This document shows, piece after piece, positions 1 through 5,701 of a stretch of 5,701 bases of DNA. The first letter of the stretch is position 1. Each line of letters begins with the position of its first letter. A program made the translations under genes and the position numbers. Source of the DNA: Helicobacteraceae bacterium (GTDB lineage: Bacteria > Campylobacterota > Campylobacteria > Campylobacterales > Sulfurimonadaceae). Under the pieces are notes generated by a model that was not told where the DNA came from, did no database searches, and saw only the letters and a program-made list of their open reading frames with translations. The stretch is taken from positions 1 to 5,701 of the forward strand of contig JALSUN010000228.1 of NCBI GenBank assembly GCA_027061425.1, given 5' to 3'.

Positions 1-692
1 CGTCTGCAGTCTATCCCAAACCCTGTGTTGTCCGCATGAGTGACTTCAAGTCCAACGAATATGCGACACTCTTAGGCGGAAGTACTTTCGAACTACAAGA
101 AGACAATCCGATGATCGGTTTCAGAGGTGCCTCACGCTATGCCCACCCCAACTATGAAGAGGGTTTTGCTCTCGAGTGTGCAGCGATGAAACGGGTACGT
201 GAGGAGATGGGTTTTGACAACGTCACTTTGATGATCCCGTTTTGTCGCAGGGTCACTGAAGGTCAGAAGGTCATCGACACCATGGCCAAGTACGGTCTTA
301 AACAGGGAGAGAACAGCCTAGAGATCTATGTCATGTGCGAGATCCCCAACAATGTCATCCAGATCGATGCCTTCAGCGAGATCTTTGACGGCTTCAGCAT
401 CGGAAGCAATGACCTGACCCAGCTTACACTCGGCGTGGACCGTGACAGCGAAGTGGTCGCTTTCGACTATGATGAACGCGATGAAGGGGTCAAGACCATG
501 ATCAAGATGGCAGTAGAAGGGTGCAAGCGAAACAACCGCCACAGCGGCCTCTGCGGTCAGGCACCTTCGGACTATCCGGAGATGGCAGAGTTCCTTGTAG
601 AACTGGGCATCGACTCCATCAGCCTCAACCCCGACAGTGTCTTAAAGACCATTCAACAGATCGGCGAACTCGAACAAAAGATGGGGAGGTAG
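1..692 (+). CDS. ppsA: Phosphoenolpyruvate synthase, C-terminal part (5' end outside window)
   Basis: Cytoplasmic enzyme that converts pyruvate, ATP and water to PEP, AMP and phosphate, the entry step of gluconeogenesis. The reading frame is open from base 3, before the internal ATG at 36, and the first residues (SAVYPKPCVVRMSDFKSNEY) are typical mid-protein PpsA sequence, so 36 is not a start. About 229 residues are present of a family length near 790. They form the PEP/pyruvate-binding TIM barrel. Visible active-site elements are FRGASRY (Arg at 123-125), CEIPNN (metal-binding Glu at 339-341), GSNDLTQLTLGVDRDS (Asn-Asp at 408-413) and GLCGQAPSD (proton-donor Cys at 552-554). The C-terminus SLNPDSVLKTIQQIGELEQ is the normal family end, so the 3' end is intact. 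The swivelling His domain and the ATP-grasp domain lie upstream. The next gene begins 3 bases after the stop, which suggests cotranscription. The close match to PpsA motifs makes pyruvate phosphate dikinase unlikely. Confidence 0.96.
   Translation, partial: SAVYPKPCVVRMSDFKSNEYATLLGGSTFELQEDNPMIGFRGASRYAHPNYEEGFALECAAMKRVREEMGFDNVTLMIPFCRRVTEGQKVIDTMAKYGLKQGENSLEIYVMCEIPNNVIQIDAFSEIFDGFSIGSNDLTQLTLGVDRDSEVVAFDYDERDEGVKTMIKMAVEGCKRNNRHSGLCGQAPSDYPEMAEFLVELGIDSISLNPDSVLKTIQQIGELEQKMGR
683..690 (+). promoter_or_regulatory. Ribosome binding site for the HdeD-like gene, inside the end of ppsA
   Basis: GGGGAGGT overlaps the last ppsA codons and lies 5 bases before the ATG at 696. It is the strongest Shine-Dalgarno match in the window and decides the start: the in-frame ATG at 729 has no comparable purine run before it. 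Its position within ppsA suggests translational coupling. Confidence 0.75.
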
Positions 693-695
693 ATC

Positions 696-1286
696 ATGTG
701 GAGATGGCATAAAAATCTCAACCTCGAGATGAATGTAAACAAAAACCTTATTGATCATTTCAAAAAGCATGCGCAGATCAGCGGTGTGATCTTTATACTC
801 TTAGGCATGGCAGGCATCATCTTTCCTGTATTTTTGACACTGACCACCGTCATGGCTGTCGCCTATGTCATGCTCTTTGCCGGAACAACGTCTGCTATTT
901 TGACATGGAAAAGCAACCGTGAAGACTGGGTGGGCTGGCTAAAAAGCTTCATTCTTTTTCTCTCTTCCGGTATTATTTTGCTCTATCCCCTGCAGGGTGC
1001 TGCAGCGATGGGTATCATTTTTTCGATCTACTTCTTCACTGATGCATTTGCAGGGTTTGGTCTCGCCTTTTCACTCAGACCGCACAAGATGTGGCTGGCC
1101 TGGCTGTTCAACGCTCTCACCTCTCTGGTTCTGGGTGTCTTGTTCCTCATAGGCTGGCCGATGAGTTCCATATACCTCATCGGTATACTCGTCGGCATCA
1201 GCCTTCTACTCGATGGTATGGCGCTACTAATGGGAAGTGCCTTTTTGGATCAGATCGATGATGATAATAAAGGAGACAAGTCATGA
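696..1286 (+). CDS. HdeD/DUF308-family six-helix inner-membrane protein
   Basis: A 196-residue very hydrophobic protein. After a basic, probably cytoplasmic N-terminus (about residues 1-27) I read six membrane segments at roughly 28-46, 50-70, 81-98, 102-126, 133-153 and 157-180, then a short acidic tail. Length, helix count and three repeats of a helix pair fit the HdeD/DUF308 family. In each repeat a Gly-rich helix ends in a turn with Pro (IIFPVF, LLYPLQ, IGWPMS), followed by a second Gly/Ala-rich helix. E. coli HdeD is an inner-membrane protein tied to acid resistance at high cell density; its biochemical role is not known, and the same holds here. The start at 696 is chosen for the strong ribosome binding site at 683-690; 729 is the alternative. 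The stop overlaps the aldolase start (ATGA at 1283-1286). It sits between two gluconeogenic genes and upstream of a proton-pumping ATPase, which is compatible with a pH or membrane-stress role but does not prove one. Confidence 0.8.
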   Translation: MWRWHKNLNLEMNVNKNLIDHFKKHAQISGVIFILLGMAGIIFPVFLTLTTVMAVAYVMLFAGTTSAILTWKSNREDWVGWLKSFILFLSSGIILLYPLQGAAAMGIIFSIYFFTDAFAGFGLAFSLRPHKMWLAWLFNALTSLVLGVLFLIGWPMSSIYLIGILVGISLLLDGMALLMGSAFLDQIDDDNKGDKS

Positions 1287-2185
1287 AGTTTCACATACCC
1301 GCAGACGTACCTGAAAAAAAGGTCGCAAAATATAAAAAGAACCTCAAAACAGCTACCAATAACAGTGGACACCTCATGCTTTTTGCAGGTGACCAGAAGG
1401 TCGAACATCTCAACAACGACTTTTACGGCAAAGAGATCCCGCTCGAAGACAACGACCCCGAACATCTCTTCAAGATCGCTTCCAAAGCGAAGATCGGTGT
1501 TTTCGCCACGCAGTTCGGTCTTATCAGCAGTTATGGTCGTGACTATAAAAACATCCCCTACCTGGTGAAGCTCAATGCCAAAACCAACATCATCCCTTAC
1601 GCAAAAAAAGATCCTTTTTCTCAAGCCTGGCTGAGTGTCTCCGATGTCGTTGCCTTTCAAAAGAGCAGCGCTCTGGACATCAAAGGAGTTGGCTACACCC
1701 TCTACCTTGGAAGCGAACATGAACATGAGATGCTTAAAGAGGCAGCAAAGATCGTACACGAAGCCCATCTTAACGGATTGTTGGCGGTGTTGTGGATATA
1801 CCCTAAAGGCAACTTTGTAAAAGATGAGCATGATCCCCATCTCATCGCCGGGGCCGCAGGTGTCGGTGCCGCTCTCGGAGCGGACTTCATCAAGCTTAAA
1901 GTCCCCTACACCAAGGATGGTACATTCGATCCCAAACTGCTGCAGGAAGTGACTACGGCAGCAGGCAGAAGCGGCGTGCTCTGTGAAGGTGGCGCAAAAA
2001 CGGATGAGAAAGCATTTTTAACCGAGTTATATGAACAAAAGAGCATAGGTAAAAGCCGCGGCAACGGGACCGGACGCAACATTCACCAGCGTCCGCTCAA
2101 AGAGGCGATCAAGATGGCTAAGGCCATCTATGCCATCACTTCAGAAGATGCCACTGTCAATGAAGCATTGAAGCTGTTAAAATAA
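1283..2185 (+). CDS. Class I fructose-bisphosphate aldolase, archaeal-type (DhnA family)
   Basis: A 300-residue cytoplasmic enzyme predicted to condense glyceraldehyde-3-phosphate and dihydroxyacetone phosphate to fructose-1,6-bisphosphate (reversible) by a Schiff base, without metal. It is a TIM barrel of the DhnA/FbaB group. Visible elements in order: FAGDQKVEH (Asp37, matching the DHGIEH motif of archaeal enzymes), VKLNAKTNI (95-103), VGYTLYLGS (136-144), LWIYPKG with Trp171 and Tyr173, ALGADFIKLK with Schiff-base Lys204, and phosphate-binding elements CEGGAKT (234-240) and GTGRNIHQR (262-270). Trp171, Tyr173 and Lys204 have the same spacing as Trp144, Tyr146 and Lys177 that I recall for the Thermoproteus tenax enzyme. 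The ATG at 1283 follows AAAGGAG (1269-1275) by 7 bases and overlaps the previous stop by 4 bases. Neighbouring ppsA and eno support the sugar-phosphate role. Related aldolases (LsrF, the archaeal ADH synthase) share the fold and cannot be fully excluded. Confidence 0.85.
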   Translation: MKFHIPADVPEKKVAKYKKNLKTATNNSGHLMLFAGDQKVEHLNNDFYGKEIPLEDNDPEHLFKIASKAKIGVFATQFGLISSYGRDYKNIPYLVKLNAKTNIIPYAKKDPFSQAWLSVSDVVAFQKSSALDIKGVGYTLYLGSEHEHEMLKEAAKIVHEAHLNGLLAVLWIYPKGNFVKDEHDPHLIAGAAGVGAALGADFIKLKVPYTKDGTFDPKLLQEVTTAAGRSGVLCEGGAKTDEKAFLTELYEQKSIGKSRGNGTGRNIHQRPLKEAIKMAKAIYAITSEDATVNEALKLLK

Positions 2186-2194
2186 CCCTATAAT
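2168..2194 (+). promoter_or_regulatory. Possible internal promoter before eno (weak candidate)
   Basis: A perfect -10 hexamer, TATAAT, lies at 2189-2194 in the longest gap of the operon. A partial -35 match, TTGAAG (2168-2173), lies 15 bases upstream, which is shorter than the ideal 17. A transcript would start near 2201, leaving only about 10 bases of leader before the eno ATG, essentially at the ribosome binding site. AT-rich gaps throw up such matches by chance, so this is tentative. Confidence 0.22.
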
Positions 2195-2210
2195 AATCAA
2201 AAGGAAAAAG

Positions 2211-3488
2211 ATGTCCAATAGTATGATTAAAAGTGTCAAAGCATTAGAGATACTCGACTCACGAGGGAATCCTACCGTACGTGTCTTCATGGAACTCGAA
2301 GATGAAACAAAAGTCTCAGCTTCCGTTCCCTCGGGAGCAAGTACGGGTGAGTATGAAGCCGTTGAACTCAGAGACGGCAATGCCGAGCGTTATGACGGCA
2401 AGGGTGTCTTAAACGCGGTCGCCAATGTCAACGACAGGATCGCCCCGCTTGTCATCGGTATGGATGCCAGAGAACAGGCAAAGATCGATCATGCCATGAT
2501 CACACTTGACGGTACGGAAAACAAATCGAACCTCGGTGCCAACGCCATTCTCGGTGTCTCCATGGCTGCGGCAAAAGCCGCGGCAGCCTCAAGCGGAGAG
2601 GAGCTGTTCAGCTACCTTGGCGGGACTGATGCCAGACGTATCCCCGTGCCCTGCATGAACATTCTCAACGGCGGCGAACATGCCGACAACAGTGTAGACT
2701 TTCAGGAGTTCATGGCAGTGCCCGTAGGTGCGCCAAGTTTTGGTGAGGGCCTGCGCTATGTAGCACAGACTTTTCATGCACTCAAGAAGATCCTGGCCTC
2801 CCGCGGTCTCACAACCTCTGTCGGAGATGAAGGCGGTTTCGCCCCAGACCTCGGCAGCAACGAAGAGGCCATGGAGCTTATCATCGAAGCCATTAAAGCA
2901 GCAGGGTTTGAACCAGGCAAAGATATCATGATAGGCATTGACAGTGCAGCCACCTCTTTTTGCTCGGACAAACAGGGTAATTATGATCTTAAATGGTCAG
3001 GTGCCGGTCATAAGAGCAGTGACGACCTCATCACCCTGGCAAAAGAGTGGATAGAGAAATACCCGATCATCTTTTGGGAGGACCCTTTGGCAGAAGAAGA
3101 CTGGGAAGGTTTTGCCAAATTTACAGCAGAACTCGGCGACAAAATAGAGGTTATTGGAGATGACATCTTCGTCACCAACACCAAGTTCATCTCGCGTGGC
3201 ATCAAAGAACAGACTGCCAACTCTTCACTTATAAAACTCAACCAGATCGGTACCGTGACCGAGACCATAGATGCCGTAAGGATGTGCCGTGACAATGGCT
3301 GGAGGTACCTGCTCTCACACCGCTCAGGTGAGACAGAAGACACTTTCCTGGCCGACTTCGCCGTCGCCATGGATGGCGGTCACCTAAAGACCGGTTCCGC
3401 TTCACGCAGTGAAAGACTGGCAAAATACAACCGACTCCTTGAGATCGAGATGTTGTTAGAAGATGAAGTGTTGTACAGTTGGAAATGA
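2211..3488 (+). CDS. eno: Enolase (phosphopyruvate hydratase)
   Basis: Cytoplasmic Mg-dependent enzyme interconverting 2-phosphoglycerate and PEP. At 425 residues it is close to the usual 415-432. The N-terminal capping domain carries LEILDSRGNPTV (12-23) and the mobile loop SGASTGEYEA (41-50). The barrel carries NGGEHADNSVDFQEF (153-167), VGDEGGFAP with catalytic Glu207, metal ligands Asp244, Glu290 and Asp317, catalytic Lys342 in IKLNQIGT, SHRSGETED (369-377) and substrate-binding Lys393 in LKTGS. All expected catalytic and metal residues are present, so it should be active. The strand before the metal Glu reads IIFWEDPLAEEDW where most bacterial enolases have a form like VSIEDGLDEDDW. The C-terminus is short and lacks the tail of the E. 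coli enzyme. The start at 2211 follows AAGGA (2201-2205) by 5 bases; an in-frame ATG at 2223 is less well placed. The gene lies 25 bases after the aldolase and 12 before the ATPase. Confidence 0.96.
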   Translation: MSNSMIKSVKALEILDSRGNPTVRVFMELEDETKVSASVPSGASTGEYEAVELRDGNAERYDGKGVLNAVANVNDRIAPLVIGMDAREQAKIDHAMITLDGTENKSNLGANAILGVSMAAAKAAAASSGEELFSYLGGTDARRIPVPCMNILNGGEHADNSVDFQEFMAVPVGAPSFGEGLRYVAQTFHALKKILASRGLTTSVGDEGGFAPDLGSNEEAMELIIEAIKAAGFEPGKDIMIGIDSAATSFCSDKQGNYDLKWSGAGHKSSDDLITLAKEWIEKYPIIFWEDPLAEEDWEGFAKFTAELGDKIEVIGDDIFVTNTKFISRGIKEQTANSSLIKLNQIGTVTETIDAVRMCRDNGWRYLLSHRSGETEDTFLADFAVAMDGGHLKTGSASRSERLAKYNRLLEIEMLLEDEVLYSWK

Positions 3489-3489
3489 G

Positions 3490-3494
3490 AAGGA
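3490..3494 (+). promoter_or_regulatory. Ribosome binding site that decides the ATPase start
   Basis: AAGGA (within AGAAGGA, overlapping the eno stop by one base) lies 6 bases before the ATG at 3501 but only 3 bases before the in-frame ATG at 3498. The normal spacing favours 3501. The two choices differ by one methionine. Confidence 0.6.
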
Positions 3495-3500
3495 TAAATG

Positions 3501-5701
3501 ATGAAAAATGATGTAGAAATGGATCACTTAAACGGGCTTAGCGAAGAAGAAGTTAAAGAACGTCTTGAAAAGTATGGCTACAATGAGTTGAATGAAAAAG
3601 AGGAAAGTTGGATACACCGCCTTTTTAGGAGATTTTGGGGGCCTATTCCCTGGATGATAGAAGTCGCAGCAATTCTCTCTGCTGTTGCAAGACGCTGGGA
3701 AGATTTTTCTGTCATCATGTTTATGTTACTGGTCAATGCTTTTGTAGACTTCTACCAAGAGTCCAAAGCGCTCAGTGCCATCTCTGTACTCAAGAAGAAA
3801 CTGGCGCGCAAAGCGCTTGTCATGCGCGACGGTGAATGGAAAAACATCGATGCAAAAGAGGTTGTACCCGATGATATCATCAAAATAAAGATCGGTGATG
3901 TTGTTGCTGCAGACTGTACGCTGCTTGGCGGTGGTGACTTTTTACAAGTGGATCAGTCTGCTTTAACAGGGGAGTCGCTTCCAGTTAACAAACAAAAAGG
4001 TGAAACACTCTATGCCAATGCCATCATCAAACAAGGCGAGATGGTTGCGAAGGTCACTGCAACTGCGCTTAACACCTATTTTGGAAAAACCGTAGGACTT
4101 GTCGCAAAAGCAGAAAAAGAGGAAAGTGGACACTTTCAGGCCATGGTCATCAAGGTCGGTGACTTCCTTATTATTATGACGATAGTGCTGATCGGCATCA
4201 TCGTCTGGCATGGTATTCAAAATGATGAACCCCTGCTAGACCTTTTGATCTTTGCACTCATTTTAACTATTTCAGCGATTCCGGTAGCCATGCCAGCTGT
4301 TCTTACTGTGACCATGGCGCTCGGTGCACGGGTACTGGCAAAGAAAGAGGCCATCGTTACCAAACTCTCCGCTATTGAAGAGGCTGCTGGTATGGACATC
4401 CTCTGCTCCGACAAAACAGGTACACTGACACAGAACAAGATGAGCCTAGCCGAACCTTATCTTGTAGGTACCTACGATCGGGACAAGTTAATGCTGTTTG
4501 CAGCCTATTCCAGTAAAAAAGAGAACGAAGACCCTATAGAAAAACCGATCTTTGAGTATCTTGAAACACATCACCTTTCGCAAGAGTTGAGTAAGTCAAC
4601 TATGAAGAAGTTCATCCCTTTTGATCCTGTACATAAAAAGACGGAAGGAGTGTATGAAGATTATATCTATACCAAAGGAGCACCACAGGTCATCATTGAA
4701 CTCTGTGACAGCCATGAGTTTGATAAAGACGAAGCCTATCACCAAGTAGAAGCTTTTGCAGAAAAAGGTTTTAGAACACTGGGTGTTGCTTATAAAAAAT
4801 GTGAAGAGGATCAGTTCCATTTTGTAGGCTTAATGCCACTCTTCGATCCGCCTCGAGAAGATTCCAAAGAGGCTATTGCTGAGGCCAATGCAAAAGGTGT
4901 CTCTGTCAAGATGGTCACAGGCGACAATACTGCTGTGGCAAAATATATTGCCGGTGTACTCGATATAGGAGAGGATATTGAAGATATCAAAGAGCTCAAA
5001 GGAGAGGGAACCAAAGAGTATGTTTATCTATCAGAGATATTGTCTCGTTCTATCTTAAGATCAGTCAAAACTGACCTGAGTGAAGAAGCCCTTAACAAGA
5101 CGGTCAAAAAGATCGTTACAGAAGTCCAAAAAGAGCTCGAAAAACAACCACTCGAAGAAGGCAGGGTCAAAAAACACGAATCTGAGATCGTTAAGATCAT
5201 AGAGAGGACCAACGGTTTTGCACAGGTCTTTCCTGAAGACAAATACTACATCGTAGAAAAGCTCCAAAAAGCTGATCACATCATCGGAATGACAGGTGAT
5301 GGTGTCAATGATGCTCCCGCACTTAAAAAGGCAGACTGTGGTATTGCAGTCAGTGGTGCGACCGATGCAGCCCGTGCAGCTGCAGACATCGTACTTATGG
5401 CCCCAGGTCTTCGTGTTATTGTCGATGCCATAGAACAGGCGAGGATCGTCTTTGAACGGATGAAGAGCTATGTCGTCTACAGAATCGCCGAGACCATCCG
5501 TATCCTGATATTCATGACACTGGCTATCGTGGTCTTCGACTTCTATCCTATTACTGCCATCATGATCATCCTGCTGGCACTGCTCAACGATATTCCTATC
5601 ATGACCATTGCCTATGACAACACCAAAGTAGAAGCAAAACCAGTACGCTGGGATATGAAAAGTGTCTTTGTTTTGTCAACCTGGTTGGGAGTCGCCGGAG
5701 T
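3501..5701 (+). CDS. P3A-type proton-exporting P-type ATPase (3' end outside window)
   Basis: Inner-membrane pump predicted to export protons using ATP. The frame is open for 733 codons to the window edge. Order: a short cytoplasmic N-terminus with the cation-ATPase N motif (GLSEEEVKERLEKYGYNEL); M1-M2 at about 46-90; actuator domain with TGES (156-159); M3-M4 at about 222-280 with IPVAMP (260-265); phosphorylation motif DKTGTLT with Asp304; nucleotide-binding domain with KGAP (Lys392); FDPPRED and KMVTGDN; hinge TGDGVNDAPALKKAD (598-612); M5-M6 at about 657-700; the start of M7. Asp697 in LLALLND and Arg667 in ETIRIL align with Asp684 and Arg655 of plant plasma-membrane H+-ATPase AHA2, the key proton-transport residues, which supports H+ over Ca2+ or heavy metals (no CPC motif). 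About 79 residues (491-569) separate VLDIG from NGFAQVF, where plant pumps have about 29; the excess is rich in Lys and Glu and probably helical. M7-M10 and any regulatory tail are missing. By eye the gene is somewhat more AT-rich than eno. It starts 12 bases after eno. Confidence 0.93.
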   Translation, partial: MKNDVEMDHLNGLSEEEVKERLEKYGYNELNEKEESWIHRLFRRFWGPIPWMIEVAAILSAVARRWEDFSVIMFMLLVNAFVDFYQESKALSAISVLKKKLARKALVMRDGEWKNIDAKEVVPDDIIKIKIGDVVAADCTLLGGGDFLQVDQSALTGESLPVNKQKGETLYANAIIKQGEMVAKVTATALNTYFGKTVGLVAKAEKEESGHFQAMVIKVGDFLIIMTIVLIGIIVWHGIQNDEPLLDLLIFALILTISAIPVAMPAVLTVTMALGARVLAKKEAIVTKLSAIEEAAGMDILCSDKTGTLTQNKMSLAEPYLVGTYDRDKLMLFAAYSSKKENEDPIEKPIFEYLETHHLSQELSKSTMKKFIPFDPVHKKTEGVYEDYIYTKGAPQVIIELCDSHEFDKDEAYHQVEAFAEKGFRTLGVAYKKCEEDQFHFVGLMPLFDPPREDSKEAIAEANAKGVSVKMVTGDNTAVAKYIAGVLDIGEDIEDIKELKGEGTKEYVYLSEILSRSILRSVKTDLSEEALNKTVKKIVTEVQKELEKQPLEEGRVKKHESEIVKIIERTNGFAQVFPEDKYYIVEKLQKADHIIGMTGDGVNDAPALKKADCGIAVSGATDAARAAADIVLMAPGLRVIVDAIEQARIVFERMKSYVVYRIAETIRILIFMTLAIVVFDFYPITAIMIILLALLNDIPIMTIAYDNTKVEAKPVRWDMKSVFVLSTWLGVAG

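Noticed and set aside
36..692. ATG at 36 as the start of a short stand-alone protein
   Set aside because: The frame is open upstream to base 3 and encodes typical PpsA residues, so this is an internal methionine of a gene cut by the window edge.
521..712. 63-codon + strand open frame overlapping the end of ppsA
   Set aside because: It lies out of frame within well-matched PpsA coding sequence, has Arg/Pro-rich composition typical of a shadow frame, and no ribosome binding site.
988..997. Perfect 10-base palindrome CCCTGCAGGG
   Set aside because: Falls in the coding sequence of the HdeD-like gene, is isolated and has no loop or T-run; explained by chance codon choice.
1250..1840. 196-codon antisense open frame across the aldolase
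   Set aside because: Long, but opposite a clear catalytic-motif-bearing aldolase; the translation shows no recognisable domain, and antisense frames of this length are common opposite biased codons.
3008..3370. 120-codon antisense open frame across enolase
   Set aside because: Ser/Val-rich shadow of conserved enolase codons with no recognisable motif.
3498..3500. ATG at 3498 as the ATPase start
   Set aside because: Only 3 bases separate it from the AAGGA ribosome binding site; the adjacent ATG at 3501 has normal spacing. The difference is one residue.
3486..3500. Possible terminator or regulatory element between eno and the ATPase
   Set aside because: The gap is only 12 bases and is filled by a ribosome binding site; no inverted repeat or U-tract is present.
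3963..5279. Several minus-strand open frames of 67-85 codons across the ATPase
   Set aside because: All lie opposite an unbroken P-type ATPase frame carrying every signature motif; none has independent support.
1..5701. A wholly new defence, mobile or RNA-based system
   Set aside because: No direct repeats, integrase, transposase, toxin-antitoxin pair, nuclease or structured non-coding region was found; all sequence is accounted for by five recognisable protein families.

Overview
The window is one dense, co-directional gene block on the + strand. Five genes are separated by 3, -4, 25 and 12 bases, so they read as a single operon. Both ends are cut: the first gene lacks its 5' part and the last lacks its 3' part. 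There is no intergenic stretch over 25 bases, and I see no RNA gene, mobile element, CRISPR array or clear terminator.

Layout: (1) 1-692, C-terminal third of phosphoenolpyruvate synthase (ppsA); (2) 696-1286, a small six-helix HdeD/DUF308-type membrane protein; (3) 1283-2185, an archaeal-type (DhnA family) class I fructose-bisphosphate aldolase; (4) 2211-3488, enolase (eno); (5) 3501 to the window end, a P-type ATPase of the proton-exporting P3A group, missing its last transmembrane helices.

Three of the five genes are enzymes of upward carbon flow. PpsA makes PEP from pyruvate, enolase turns PEP into 2-phosphoglycerate, and the aldolase condenses the triose phosphates to fructose-1,6-bisphosphate. 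This set suits an organism that builds sugars from pyruvate or acetyl-CoA, such as an autotroph using the reverse TCA cycle. The two membrane proteins share a possible theme of acid or proton handling: HdeD-type proteins are linked to acid resistance in enterobacteria, and P3A ATPases pump protons out. Their link to the carbon genes is an inference from gene order only.

The organism is probably a Gram-negative bacterium of moderate GC content. Protein flavour and gene content suggest Campylobacterota of the Sulfurovum/Sulfurimonas kind, but this is a judgement from memory of family sequences and not a search result. I did not find a clearly new system. The points most worth a second look are a charged insertion of about 50 residues in the ATPase, the mixed carbon/proton operon, and the placement and local divergence of the enolase.
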